Notes under the pieces: generated by a model | Databases searched by the model: none | What the model saw: only the letters and a program-made list of their open reading frames with translations | Told to the model about the DNA's origin: nothing | Part shown: piece after piece, positions 55,186-64,000 of the stretch | How the letters are laid out: every line of letters starts with the position of its first letter | Position numbering within the stretch: the first letter of the stretch is position 1 | Position numbers and translations under genes: made by a program | Assembly: GCF_000759955.1 (NCBI RefSeq) | Contig: NZ_JNAL01000005.1 | Span: 1-64,000 of the forward strand | DNA: 64,000 nucleotides | Origin: Prochlorococcus marinus str. MIT 9201 | GTDB lineage: Bacteria > Cyanobacteriota > Cyanobacteriia > PCC-6307 > Cyanobiaceae | Direction: 5' to 3'

Positions 55186-56337
55186 ATGACAGATATAAAA
55201 GAAATTAAATTAGTCGATGTAAAAAATAACTCTAATATCATAAATAATTTGAATAGTATTTATAAACTATGGGGTTATGAAGAGGTTTCACCATCATTCA
55301 TAAATACTTTAGATACGATAAAAGGACGTGGAGTTATTGAAGAAAATCAGGTTGTTGGCATAGTTAGTAATGATTCTTTATGTCTTAGGCCAGAAATGAC
55401 AACATCTATTGTCAAATTGTCATCTACTAGATTAATAAATAAAAATAGACCTATAAGATTATTCACCAATGGAATGGTCTTTGATAAAAAACAAAATAAT
55501 CAAAACTCATTTAAGTTACAAGAAAAACTTCATAGTGGAATTGAATTAATTGGATATGACACAAAATACCCAGAAATTGAAGTTATTAATACTTTGTTTG
55601 ATGCAATCGATAATATAAATTTAAAGGATGGATGTAATTTATTTCTACTTGTAAGCACCACAAAAATAATGGATTTAATCCTAAATAAATATAAGAATAA
55701 TAATTTTGAAGAAATTAAGAAAAGTCTGGTTAATTTTGATCAAGATAATTTATCTAAATTAGTAATTGATGAAAATGATAAGAATATTCTTAAAGATATC
55801 TTATTCACAAGAGGAGAACCAGTTGCAATATTAAAAAAATTGAAAACTACATATGGTAGAAGTAAAACTTTAGATGACTTAAATTTTTTATTTGATACAT
55901 TATCAAAAATATCAAATAAATATGGTGTTAAATTACAACTTGATCCCACTTTTCAACCACATTTGAATTTATATGAAGGAATAGTTTTTCAACTAATAGG
56001 TGATGATGGAAAAAATAAAAGTGTTATTGCAAAAGGTGGAAGATATGATGAATTAGTAAGATACTTTAGTCCTAATGAGAAAATCCTAAATGGGATTGGA
56101 TTTACAATTTCAATAGACATCTTAAGAAATTTTATTGAGGAAGAGAAGACAGATAGAAAAAAAATTTTATTAATATTTAAAGATTCTTATTTTCTAGAAA
56201 AAGGTATGAATGAACAAAAAGAACTCCAGAAAAGTGGAAATATAGCGATCTTGCATCTAAATCCATGTGATGACATAGCTAAGGCCAACCAAATAATGAA
56301 AGAAAATAATTGTACTGAGATTGTTTGGGTTAAATAA
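55186..56337 (+). CDS. hisZ: ATP phosphoribosyltransferase regulatory subunit
   Basis: 383 residues of a histidyl-tRNA synthetase-like fold without the aminoacylation role. IYKLWGYEEVSPSF and CLRPEMTTSIVKL at the N-terminus; GIVFQLIGDDG and KGGRYDELVRYF in the second half. HisZ pairs with the short HisG to start histidine synthesis. It ends an apparent operon with the IMPase and ferredoxin. Confidence 0.93.
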   Translation: MTDIKEIKLVDVKNNSNIINNLNSIYKLWGYEEVSPSFINTLDTIKGRGVIEENQVVGIVSNDSLCLRPEMTTSIVKLSSTRLINKNRPIRLFTNGMVFDKKQNNQNSFKLQEKLHSGIELIGYDTKYPEIEVINTLFDAIDNINLKDGCNLFLLVSTTKIMDLILNKYKNNNFEEIKKSLVNFDQDNLSKLVIDENDKNILKDILFTRGEPVAILKKLKTTYGRSKTLDDLNFLFDTLSKISNKYGVKLQLDPTFQPHLNLYEGIVFQLIGDDGKNKSVIAKGGRYDELVRYFSPNEKILNGIGFTISIDILRNFIEEEKTDRKKILLIFKDSYFLEKGMNEQKELQKSGNIAILHLNPCDDIAKANQIMKENNCTEIVWVK

Positions 56338-56372
56338 CATCCTTAAAAATCAATTTAAGTTTTAAATTAATA

Positions 56373-56388
56373 TATTGTTCGGACAATA
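56373..56388. promoter_or_regulatory. Dyad upstream of htpG
   Basis: TATTGT-TCGG-ACAATA, two 6-bp arms around four bases, lies 66 bp before the htpG start and 36 bp after hisZ. It could be an operator for the chaperone gene or a weak hairpin ending hisZ. It is not the CIRCE sequence. No U-run follows. Confidence 0.3.
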
Positions 56389-56453
56389 CTCCTAATAAAA
56401 CTTGATTAACTAGTTTTTAAGAAATAGGATTTAAGTGTTTAATTTTTTTTTTA

Positions 56454-58358
56454 ATGGAAAAAGGCGAAATTCGTATCAATACCGAAAATATTTTCCCAAT
56501 TATTAAGAAGGCGGTATATTCTGACCATGAAATCTTTTTAAGAGAACTTGTAAGTAATGGTGTAGACGCAATAAGTAAAAGAAGAATGGCTTCAATGGCT
56601 GGTGATTGTGATAGCACTGAGGAGGCTCAAGTAAAAATCACAATTGATCGTGATAAAAATACCCTAACAATTTCCGATAATGGAATCGGAATGAATGATG
56701 AAGAAATAAAGAAGTACATAAATCAAGTAGCATTTTCGAGCGCAGAAGAATTCCTAACAAAATACAAAAAGGATAACGATGAATTCATAGGTCATTTTGG
56801 ACTTGGTTTTTATTCAAGTTTCATGGTGGCAGATAAGGTTGATATATTAACAAAATCAGCCATTGGGGAATCAAATGCTTTCAAATGGTCATGCGATGGA
56901 TCTCCAAATTTTACTTTAGAGAAATCAGAAAGAGAGACAATTGGTACCGATGTGATACTTCACCTACTTGAAGAAGAAAAAGAGTTTATTGAGCCTGAAA
57001 GGATTAAATCATTAATAAAGAAATATTGTGATTTTATGCCAATAGATGTCTTATTAGAAGGTGAGACAATTAATAAAAAAAATCCACCATGGAGAAAACA
57101 ACCTAGTGAATTAAAAGATGAAGATTACATTGAATTATATAAATACCTTTACCCTTTTCAAGGAGATCCACTGCTATGGATTCATCTAAATACAGATTAT
57201 CCATACGATATACAAGGTATACTATATTTTCCTAAGTTATCTGGTCGAGCTGATTGGGAAAAGGGAGAAATAAAACTATTCTGCAATCAAGTATTTGTAA
57301 GCGATTCAATTAAAGAGATAGTACCTAAATACCTTTTACCTCTTAGAGGAGTTATTGACTCTACAGACATACCATTAAATGTTAGTAGAAGTGCATTACA
57401 AACAGATAGAAAAGTAAGGTCTATATCATCATTTATATCAAAAAAAATTGCCAATAAATTAAAGGATTTGATAAAAAATTCTCCAGAATTTTATGCAGAA
57501 ATTTGGGATTCTATTTCCGCTTTTATTAAAATTGGTGCTATCGAAGATGAGAAATTTGCTGATTTAGTTAATGACAATATTATTTTTGAAACAATCATAA
57601 ATTCAGAAAAAGACGTAGCTAAAGATATAGAAAATAAATCACTTATTAAATCAAATGATAAATATTTCACAACTCTCGCAAATTACAAAGAACGAAATAA
57701 AATAGCTGATTCTAAAAAAATAATTTACTGTTCAGATTCGATTGCTCAGTCAAGCGCATTAAATATATGCTTATCTGATAACAAAGAAGTTATTAAATCA
57801 GATCCATTAATTGATGCACAATTTCTTCCTTGGTTAGAAAGTAAAAATGAAGATTATCAATTTCAAAGGGTTGATTCAGAAATAAATGAACTAGAAGATA
57901 AAGAATCTAAAGAAATTGTAGATAAAGATGGCAAATCAAATACAGAAAATCTTAGAGAAACGATAGTAAAGGCACTTAACAATGAGAAAGTAACAGTTAA
58001 GGTGCAGTCACTATCAAGTAAAGGGGCTCCACCCGCGATGATCTTGCTTCCAGAACAAATGAGAAGAATCAATGATATGGGGGCTTATATGGAACAAAAG
58101 ATGCCTGGATTACCCGATTATCATGTACTTTTAATTAACAAAGAACATCCACTTATTGTTGGTCTTAATAAAATTACAGGTAATAAAATAATTATTGATA
58201 AAAAAGATCCTATAGAGAATCCATTGGCAACTAAAATTGCAAATCATGTTTACGATATGGCCAAACTATCTGTTGGTGGTTTAGATCAAGAACAGATTAT
58301 TAATTTGCAAAATAATAATGCCGAATTAATTTCCGAATTGCTTAATTCAAACAATTAA
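56454..58358 (+). CDS. htpG: Hsp90 chaperone HtpG
   Basis: 634 residues. ATP-lid and GHKL motifs: [12 protein letters not shown] (Asn/Asp for ATP), [21 protein letters not shown]. Middle domain and C-terminal dimerisation domain are complete; there is an acidic insert near 470-500 ([16 protein letters not shown]). It refolds or stabilises clients under heat and light stress. Long 5' gap suggests an own promoter. Confidence 0.97.
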   Translation: MEKGEIRINTENIFPIIKKAVYSDHEIFLRELVSNGVDAISKRRMASMAGDCDSTEEAQVKITIDRDKNTLTISDNGIGMNDEEIKKYINQVAFSSAEEFLTKYKKDNDEFIGHFGLGFYSSFMVADKVDILTKSAIGESNAFKWSCDGSPNFTLEKSERETIGTDVILHLLEEEKEFIEPERIKSLIKKYCDFMPIDVLLEGETINKKNPPWRKQPSELKDEDYIELYKYLYPFQGDPLLWIHLNTDYPYDIQGILYFPKLSGRADWEKGEIKLFCNQVFVSDSIKEIVPKYLLPLRGVIDSTDIPLNVSRSALQTDRKVRSISSFISKKIANKLKDLIKNSPEFYAEIWDSISAFIKIGAIEDEKFADLVNDNIIFETIINSEKDVAKDIENKSLIKSNDKYFTTLANYKERNKIADSKKIIYCSDSIAQSSALNICLSDNKEVIKSDPLIDAQFLPWLESKNEDYQFQRVDSEINELEDKESKEIVDKDGKSNTENLRETIVKALNNEKVTVKVQSLSSKGAPPAMILLPEQMRRINDMGAYMEQKMPGLPDYHVLLINKEHPLIVGLNKITGNKIIIDKKDPIENPLATKIANHVYDMAKLSVGGLDQEQIINLQNNNAELISELLNSNN

Positions 58359-58398
58359 GTCGTATGTTAAAATTTTTAAAGATATAAATCAAAAAAAT

Positions 58399-58635
58399 AT
58401 GTCTAGAGTTTGCGAACTGACTGGTGCAAAAGCTAATAATGGAATGGCTGTGAGTCACTCACATATTCGTACAAAAAAATTGCAACAAGTTAATCTCCAA
58501 AAAAGGAGACTTTGGTGGGAAGAAGGTAAAAAATGGGTAAACTTAAAAATTAGTACTAAAGCTCTAAAATCTATACAAAAAGTAGGTTTAGATAAATTTG
58601 CTAAATCCAATGAGGTTGATTTAAAAAAATTCTAA
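58399..58635 (+). CDS. rpmB: 50S ribosomal protein L28
   Basis: 78 residues, standard L28: [21 protein letters not shown], then [14 protein letters not shown] and [15 protein letters not shown]. Single cysteine near the start. 40 bp after htpG. Confidence 0.97.
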   Translation: MSRVCELTGAKANNGMAVSHSHIRTKKLQQVNLQKRRLWWEEGKKWVNLKISTKALKSIQKVGLDKFAKSNEVDLKKF

Positions 58636-58640
58636 ATTTG

Positions 58641-59174
58641 ATGAGAAATTTAGTTTTAAGTATATTAATATCATTTATTATTTTATTTAATTGTAATTCT
58701 TCAATAGCTTTTGACTTTGCTCCTGAAGTTGGTGATCCTGCTCCAGACTTTCAATTAGAAGGTTTTAATAAAAACAAAAATTTAAAAAGAATTTGGGAAT
58801 TAAATGATTTTCAAGGCAAGTGGCTTGTTATGTATTTTTATCCAAAGGATTTTACAGCAGGTTGCACTCTTGAAGCTAAAGGTTTTTCGGATTTAAAAAA
58901 AGACTTTTCAAAATATAATGCCGAAATTGTTGGCATTAGTGCTGATAATAAAGATTCTCATGAAAGTTTTTGCAGCGAGAAATCAATAAACTACACTTTA
59001 TTATCTGATCCTGAAGGAATTATTAGCGATAAATATGGTTCATGGATTCCTCCATTTTCAGATAGAAATACTTTTTTGATTTCTCCAGAGGGGATAATAT
59101 CTTATAGATGGATAAGTGTTTTACCTATAAATCATGCTAAGGAAGTACTTAGTGTACTTAAGAAAAAAATATAA
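58641..59174 (+). CDS. Exported PrxQ/BCP-type peroxiredoxin without the usual resolving Cys
   Basis: 177 residues from the ATG at 58641 (TTG 58638 is adjacent). A hydrophobic signal (about 4-22, ending SIAF) sends it to the lumen or periplasm. Peroxidase motif is DFTAGCTLEAKGF: peroxidatic C75. The resolving Cys of PrxQ sits five residues later in CTxEAC, and here it is Lys80. Another Cys (C111, ESFCSEK) could resolve or the enzyme may act by a 1-Cys route. Predicted peroxide detoxification near the photosystems. Confidence 0.88.
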   Translation: MRNLVLSILISFIILFNCNSSIAFDFAPEVGDPAPDFQLEGFNKNKNLKRIWELNDFQGKWLVMYFYPKDFTAGCTLEAKGFSDLKKDFSKYNAEIVGISADNKDSHESFCSEKSINYTLLSDPEGIISDKYGSWIPPFSDRNTFLISPEGIISYRWISVLPINHAKEVLSVLKKKI

Positions 59175-59177
59175 ATT

Positions 59178-59480
59178 TTGCACGAACTTTCATTTGGAAC
59201 CTGGTTAATTCATATCTCTTCAGTTATTGAATGGATATTTACCATCTTTGTCATAAACAAAATTTCTTCATATAAAAAATATAATATATTTTTTTGGTTA
59301 AGCTTAGCTATGGTCCCAAACTTAATAGGAGCTATGTGCGCTATTACATGGCACATCTATGATAATCAAAATGCTTTATATGGACTAGTAACGCTTCAAG
59401 GGATATTTACATTTATTGGAAATTCAACATTAGCTCTGTCATCATTCACTATTTTTAAAAAGGAAGTGACTTATGAATAA
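59178..59480 (+). CDS. DUF2499 / Ycf49-like membrane protein
   Basis: 100 residues. DUF2499 pattern: HELSFGTWLIHISSVIEWIF, then PNLIGAMCAITWHIYDN and TLQGIFTFIGNSTLALSS. Three TM helices. Plastid/cyanobacterial family (Ycf49); function unknown. The start is TTG 59178, 3 bp after the peroxiredoxin. It overlaps the next gene by 8 bp. Confidence 0.88.
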   Translation: MHELSFGTWLIHISSVIEWIFTIFVINKISSYKKYNIFFWLSLAMVPNLIGAMCAITWHIYDNQNALYGLVTLQGIFTFIGNSTLALSSFTIFKKEVTYE

Positions 59481-59808
59481 TATATTTATAAAATTTATAG
59501 AAAAATTAGGTTTAATTGACAATACATCGTTGTTTGCAGCATCTATTTTCCCATATTCAATATTTTTGTTTTACTTATATAAAATCAAATCAATAAATAA
59601 ATATGTAAAAACAGGCTTTTCATTAACAGTTTTATTTGTATTAATAACAATTATTGTGTCAATATTTGCACTAAATTACTATGATAAAAGCCTTGTTGAG
59701 GTTGACTTCCTGCATGGTTCAGCAGAATTTTTCTTAACACTAAGCGATTTTATTATATTGTTGGGTTTTATAAAAATGTTAAATAACTTAGAAGTTAACA
59801 ACTCTTAA
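59473..59808 (+). CDS. DUF3593 membrane protein
   Basis: 111 residues with about three TM helices: LFAASIFPYSIFLFYLYK, then a second hydrophobic stretch and a last one near LTLSDFIILLGFIKML. DUF3593 is typically adjacent to DUF2499 in cyanobacteria, and here the two overlap by 8 bp. Function unknown; the conserved pairing suggests one membrane complex. Confidence 0.85.
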   Translation: MNNIFIKFIEKLGLIDNTSLFAASIFPYSIFLFYLYKIKSINKYVKTGFSLTVLFVLITIIVSIFALNYYDKSLVEVDFLHGSAEFFLTLSDFIILLGFIKMLNNLEVNNS

Positions 59809-59873
59809 GACCTTTAACAATTTTGTGTTTTTTTGATAAAAATATTAGAGAATAGTTAAAAATAACGATTATT

Positions 59874-60137
59874 ATGCTTAATACACTATTTGCAGCTGCT
59901 TCTGCTCCAGCAACATTTGAATGGTCACCAAAGTGTGCAGTTGTGATGATAGCTTGTAATATACTTGCTTACGCAATTGCTAAGGCAACTATAAGAAAAC
60001 CTGAAGAGGGTTTTATGATGCCAAATGGAAGATTTTTTGGTGGTCTAAGTCATGGTGCATTTGTTGGGGCTAATTGCCTTGGACATTTGTTAGGTATTGG
60101 CTCCATTCTTGGGTTAGCCTCACGCGGTGTTTTATAA
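59874..60137 (+). CDS. psaK: Photosystem I subunit PsaK
   Basis: 87 residues. Two TM helices connected by a stromal loop, with PKCAVVMIACNILAYAIAKATI and the C-terminal HGAFVGANCLGHLLGIG. A cleavable N-terminal segment ends near AAASAPA, typical for cyanobacterial PsaK. It is a peripheral photosystem I subunit that binds chlorophyll and influences antenna contact. 65 bp after DUF3593, possibly own promoter. Confidence 0.95.
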   Translation: MLNTLFAAASAPATFEWSPKCAVVMIACNILAYAIAKATIRKPEEGFMMPNGRFFGGLSHGAFVGANCLGHLLGIGSILGLASRGVL

Positions 60138-60154
60138 AAATAATTAAAAAATTT

Positions 60155-62044
60155 TTAGTTATTTAAATTAAATTTCTCCATAATTTTATGTACCATCTGA
60201 TCAGGCATAAGTCCTAGTTTTTCTTTGCTCTGATCGGGTGTAGCATGATCTACTAAAACATCTGGTATGCCAATCCTGTATACAGGAATATTCACTTCTT
60301 TATCATTAAATAATTCAACGATAGCCGAACCAAATCCACCAATTAATGTTCCTTCCTCCATAGTTACCACTTTTTTAATACTGTTTGCTAAAGGCATTAT
60401 AAGATTTTCATCCAAAGGTTTTACAAATCTTGCATTAACAATACATGCATTAATGTTCATCCCTTTTAATATCTTAGATGTTTCAATAGCTGAAGCGACC
60501 ATTGATCCATAAGCAATAATTAAAATATCACTTCCTTCTTCTATTATTTCGGCTTCTCCTATAGTCAAAGGTTCCCAACCCTCATCCATAACCGCTACGC
60601 CTAAGCCAGAACCTCTTGGTATTCTCAGGGCAGTTGGACCATTATGATTTATAGATGTTATTAACATTCTCTGTAGTTCAGCCTCATCTTTAGGAGCCAT
60701 TAAGACAAAATTTGGTATAGATCTCATATAACTGATATCGTACTGACCTTGATGTGTAGGTCCGTCAGCTCCAACTATTCCAGCTCTATCAAGAACAAAT
60801 GATACCGGTAAATTTTGAATACCTACATCATGTATTAATTGATCGAAAGCACGTTGAAGGAAAGTGCTGTAGATAGCTACAACAGGTTTAAGACCATCAC
60901 ATGACATACCTGCTGCAAGAGTGACTGCATGCTGTTCTGCTATTCCAACATCGATATATTGATCTGGGATATTTTTTTGCAATATATCTAATCCAGTACC
61001 AGTAGCCATTGCTGCAGTGATTCCAATAACTTTGCTATCTTGTTCACATATTTTTAATAAGGTTTGACCAAAAATTTTACTATAACTAATAGGCTTTGGT
61101 TTTTTTGATGGAATAGATTTACCAGTAGTTAAGTCAAATGAAGATTGTGCATGATATCCAACTTGATCAGTTTCTGCATATGGATATCCCTTACCTTTTG
61201 TTGTTAAAACATGGACTAGAACTGGTTTTTTAAGTCTATGAGCAGCATTAAATGTATTAATTAAATTACCGATATCATGCCCGTCAATTGGTCCCATATA
61301 TGTAAAACCGAGTTCTTCAAAAACAGCACCGACTTTAGGCACAGCTAGTCTCCTAACGCTTCCTTTAATATTTTTAAGTTCTTCTGGAATATCCTTACCA
61401 ATTAAAGGAATATTTTTTACACTTTCTTGGACACTATCTGACAAAAATTGTAGTGGTGGACTAAGCCTTACTTTATTTAAATAAGTTGAAAGTGCTCCAA
61501 CAGGAGGGGATATAGACATATCATTATCGTTTAAAACAACAACTAATGGAGTATTTGGAAGAGTTCCTGCATGGTTAATGGCTTCAAGAGCCATTCCACC
61601 AGTCAATGCTCCATCACCAATAACAGCGACACATTTATAATTTTCACCTTTTCTATCTCTTGCAATTGCCATTCCTAAGGCAGCTGAAATAGAAGTACTT
61701 GCATGCCCAGCACCAAAATGATCAAATTTACTTTCACTTCTTTTTAGATATCCAGCTACTCCATTTTGTTGTCTAAGGGAATCGAATTGACTGAAACGTC
61801 CTGTTATTAATTTATGAGGATAACCTTGATGTCCTACATCCCAAACAACTTTGTCAAAATCAAGATCAAGCGTTTGATATAAAGCTAATGTTAGCTCAAC
61901 TACACCTAATCCAGGACCAAGATGTCCTCCACTAGTAGAAACCACTTGAAGATGTCTTTCTCTAATCTGACATGCAATTTCTTCTAATTGTGAAACTGTT
62001 AAGCCATGTAGTTCATTTGGATGGCTTAACTCACTTAAAAGCAT
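60155..62044 (-). CDS. dxs: 1-deoxy-D-xylulose-5-phosphate synthase
   Basis: 629 residues. TPP site [13 protein letters not shown] with NDNDMSIS, catalytic His in [10 protein letters not shown], the transketolase-like second domain ([27 protein letters not shown]). It makes DXP from pyruvate and GAP, the entry to isoprenoids for carotenoids, phytol and quinones. Convergent with psaK (17-bp gap). Confidence 0.98.
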   Translation of the reverse strand: MLLSELSHPNELHGLTVSQLEEIACQIRERHLQVVSTSGGHLGPGLGVVELTLALYQTLDLDFDKVVWDVGHQGYPHKLITGRFSQFDSLRQQNGVAGYLKRSESKFDHFGAGHASTSISAALGMAIARDRKGENYKCVAVIGDGALTGGMALEAINHAGTLPNTPLVVVLNDNDMSISPPVGALSTYLNKVRLSPPLQFLSDSVQESVKNIPLIGKDIPEELKNIKGSVRRLAVPKVGAVFEELGFTYMGPIDGHDIGNLINTFNAAHRLKKPVLVHVLTTKGKGYPYAETDQVGYHAQSSFDLTTGKSIPSKKPKPISYSKIFGQTLLKICEQDSKVIGITAAMATGTGLDILQKNIPDQYIDVGIAEQHAVTLAAGMSCDGLKPVVAIYSTFLQRAFDQLIHDVGIQNLPVSFVLDRAGIVGADGPTHQGQYDISYMRSIPNFVLMAPKDEAELQRMLITSINHNGPTALRIPRGSGLGVAVMDEGWEPLTIGEAEIIEEGSDILIIAYGSMVASAIETSKILKGMNINACIVNARFVKPLDENLIMPLANSIKKVVTMEEGTLIGGFGSAIVELFNDKEVNIPVYRIGIPDVLVDHATPDQSKEKLGLMPDQMVHKIMEKFNLNN

Positions 62045-62160
62045 TTAACAAAAATTGGTATCTATATAATATAAAACGCCGAGGTGCAAAATGAGTATTT
62101 TTTTAGAAATAGATCATGTAATGTTTTATTAGATTAATAATTAATGCTAAAAATATATAT

Positions 62161-63702
62161 ATGGATGATTATTTTGAAAAAATACTTCAAGCTGATGTCT
62201 ATGAAGTAGCAAAAAAAACACCTTTAGAGAAAGCACATAATTTAAGTAATACACTTAATAACGAAGTTTTTCTAAAAAGAGAAGATCTTCAAGATGTTTT
62301 TTCATTCAAAATAAGAGGTGCATTTAATAAAATGAGTAAGCTTACAAATTCACAACTTGCTCAGGGCGTGATTACTTCAAGTGCTGGCAATCATGCTCAA
62401 GGGGTTGCACTTAGTGCTCTCAAGCTAAATTGTAAAGCAACCATATTGATGCCCATTACAACGCCTCTAGTAAAAGTTAATGCAGTAAAAAATTTAAAAG
62501 CAAAAGTTATATTATTTGGTGATAACTATGATGAAACTTACAAAGAGGCAATAAGGATTAGCCAGGATAGAAATTTATGTTTTATTCACCCTTTTGATGA
62601 TCCAGATGTAATAGCAGGACAAGGAACTATTGGTATTGAACTTGAAGAGCAGCTCAATGAAAAACCTTATGCAATTTATATTGCTGTTGGTGGAGGTGGA
62701 TTAATATCAGGAATATCTTTATACATTAAAAAAATATGGCCTGAAGTTAAAATCATTGGTGTAGAGCCTGAAGACGCAGACGCTATGACAAAATCCTTAG
62801 AAAATTCAAAAATTGTGGAATTATCCTCTGTTGGTCAATTTGCAGATGGAGTGGCAGTTAAAAAAATTGGTAAAAATACGTTTGATATTGGAAGAAAATA
62901 TATAGATAAGATGATTAGAGTTAATACTGATGAAATATGTGCTGCTATAAAAGATGTTTTTGAGGATACTAGATCAATACTAGAACCAGCAGGAGCATTA
63001 TCTGTTGCAGGGATGAAAAAAGATATTTTAAATTCGAATCATACAAATAGAAAAATGGTTGCTATTGCATGTGGTGCAAATATGAATTTTGAGAGGCTTA
63101 GATTTGTAGCAGAAAGAGCAGAACTTGGAGAATGCAAAGAAGTTATGATGGCTGTTGAAATTCCAGAACGGGCCGGAAGTTTAATTGATTTTTGTAAGTT
63201 ACTTAATAATAGAAATTTAACTGAATTTAGCTATAGAATGTCGAATTCTAAGAATGCGCAGATCTTCGTAGGAGTTCAGGTCTATGGATTAATTGACAAA
63301 AAAAATCTTTTAGATGAATTTAGAAATTCTGAGTACTCATTTATTGACATAAGTGATGATGAATTATCTAAAAATCATCTCAGGCATATGGTAGGTGGAA
63401 GATTACCAAAGAATTTTAAAGAAATGAATTATAGAAACTTTGTCGAGCTTTTATACAGATTTGAGTTTCCTGAAAGACCTGGAGCATTAATAAATTTCTT
63501 AAATAATATGAAATCTAATTGGTCGATAAGTGTTTTTCACTATAGGAATTATGGCGCTGATGTTGGGAAAATTGTTATTGGAGTTTTAATCGATAGAAAT
63601 GAAATTTTAGAATGGGACGAATTTGTAAGAATTTTAGGCTATAAATTCTGGGATGAAACTCAAAACGATACATATAAATTATTCCTTGGTGCATCAGATT
63701 AA
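62161..63702 (+). CDS. ilvA: Biosynthetic threonine deaminase
   Basis: 513 residues. PLP-Lys in FSFKIRGA near residue 60, GGGGLISG phosphate loop near 190, and two C-terminal ACT-like regulatory domains (VEIPERAGSLIDF, FEFPERPGALINF), so allosterically controlled by isoleucine/valine. First step of isoleucine synthesis, matching ilvE. Divergent from dxs over 116 bp. Confidence 0.97.
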   Translation: MDDYFEKILQADVYEVAKKTPLEKAHNLSNTLNNEVFLKREDLQDVFSFKIRGAFNKMSKLTNSQLAQGVITSSAGNHAQGVALSALKLNCKATILMPITTPLVKVNAVKNLKAKVILFGDNYDETYKEAIRISQDRNLCFIHPFDDPDVIAGQGTIGIELEEQLNEKPYAIYIAVGGGGLISGISLYIKKIWPEVKIIGVEPEDADAMTKSLENSKIVELSSVGQFADGVAVKKIGKNTFDIGRKYIDKMIRVNTDEICAAIKDVFEDTRSILEPAGALSVAGMKKDILNSNHTNRKMVAIACGANMNFERLRFVAERAELGECKEVMMAVEIPERAGSLIDFCKLLNNRNLTEFSYRMSNSKNAQIFVGVQVYGLIDKKNLLDEFRNSEYSFIDISDDELSKNHLRHMVGGRLPKNFKEMNYRNFVELLYRFEFPERPGALINFLNNMKSNWSISVFHYRNYGADVGKIVIGVLIDRNEILEWDEFVRILGYKFWDETQNDTYKLFLGASD

Positions 63703-63754
63703 ATATAAGGTAAATTAGGAAAGATTTCGGTAATCAAAAATCAATCAGTCTAAT

Positions 63755-64000
63755 CTGAATACTAACCCACTATCTGATATAGATCTAGTTACTAAAGTTG
63801 AGGCTGTTCTATATTTGAAAGGTAGGCCCATAACAAAAAGGGAACTTTCAGAAATAACTAATTCTGATATCAACTCAATTAATGAAGCAATTAAAGATTT
63901 AAAAAATAAATACTCTAATCCAAGCTCAGCTATTGAATTAAATGATATTAATAATAGTTTTTCTCTCGAACTAAAATCTAGTCTTAATGAATTTGTGGAG
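63755..64000 (+). CDS. scpB: Segregation and condensation protein B, 3' end outside the window
   Basis: The visible translation DIDLVTKVEAVLYLKGRPITKREL has the N-terminal winged-helix signature of ScpB, a partner of SMC and ScpA in chromosome segregation. The frame is open from just after TAA 63731-63733 to the window end. No ATG, GTG or TTG precedes the conserved part; CTG 63755 is the best-placed alternative, so the stated start is a guess. AGGAAAG (63719-63725) upstream could be a ribosome-binding site for another start if a frameshift is present. Confidence 0.75.
   Translation, partial: MNTNPLSDIDLVTKVEAVLYLKGRPITKRELSEITNSDINSINEAIKDLKNKYSNPSSAIELNDINNSFSLELKSSLNEFVE

Overview
The window looks like chromosome from a high-light-adapted Prochlorococcus or a very close picocyanobacterium. 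This is inferred from the very AT-rich DNA, the short spacers, the photosystem I gene psaK, the dnaK3-dnaJ3 type pair, several proteins of families restricted to cyanobacteria and plastids (DUF565, DUF2499/Ycf49, DUF3593, DUF3110, DUF1995, CCB2/CCB4-like), and many tiny picocyanobacterial-style proteins. I see no insertion sequence, prophage, CRISPR array or rRNA operon. Two tRNAs are present: a CAT tRNA at 13024-13096 and tRNA-Ser(GGA) at 53803-53889.

Layout. 1-5.7 kb: the start of a repeat protein cut by the window edge, a two-TM acidic protein, a Zam/RNase R-like protein without catalytic residues, two half-size UPF0016 transporters with a Cys-cluster protein, a tiny Psb30-like peptide, a HAD phosphatase, DUF565 and L32. 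5.8-8.9 kb: an FtsH-like ATPase whose zinc site is lost, an unknown membrane protein and a 2-Cys peroxiredoxin. 8.9-12.7 kb: an AT-rich accessory stretch with about eight very small proteins, a ribbon-helix-helix regulator bracketed by an inverted repeat, a secreted thioredoxin-like protein, a GC-rich hairpin and a coding remnant. 12.7-19.2 kb: clpS, tRNA, trmL-cobU, a CCB2/CCB4-like gene, lptC-metG, a catalytic RNase II, rpsR and rpmG. 19.2-29.9 kb: pheT, a small cassette with repeats, a ribbon-helix-helix/J-domain fusion, an Ap4A phosphorylase-like gene, DUF2237, metH and ilvE. 29.9-50.2 kb: cobN, a PHP protein, a HemG-like flavodoxin, uvrC, a flavin reductase, coaD, the dapF-desulfurase-DUF1995-dacB block, leuS, pgi, purN, argC, ribBA and a cyclophilin. 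50.2-64 kb: DUF3110-dnaJ-dnaK, tRNA-Ser, a ferredoxin, an IMPase, hisZ, htpG, rpmB, a PrxQ-like protein, Ycf49/DUF3593, psaK, dxs, ilvA and the start of scpB.

How the genes fit together. Cobalamin runs through the window: cobN and cobU make it and metH uses it. Translation (metG, pheT, leuS, four ribosomal proteins, trmL), RNA decay (two RNB-family proteins), protein quality control (FtsH-like, ClpS, DnaK/DnaJ, HtpG, cyclophilin) and envelope synthesis (dapF, dacB, lptC) are also represented.

The most unusual items are: (1) two quality-control or RNA-decay proteins that keep their architecture but have lost catalytic residues (Zam-like, FtsH-like); (2) a ribbon-helix-helix gene flanked on both sides by matching dyad sites in inverted orientation; (3) a ribbon-helix-helix domain fused to a J-domain; (4) a secreted stand-alone thioredoxin module of the VKOR type; (5) a family of short palindromic repeats around an 82-residue gene; and (6) the small-protein island itself. 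Assignments rest on motifs and recalled family knowledge; no database search was run.
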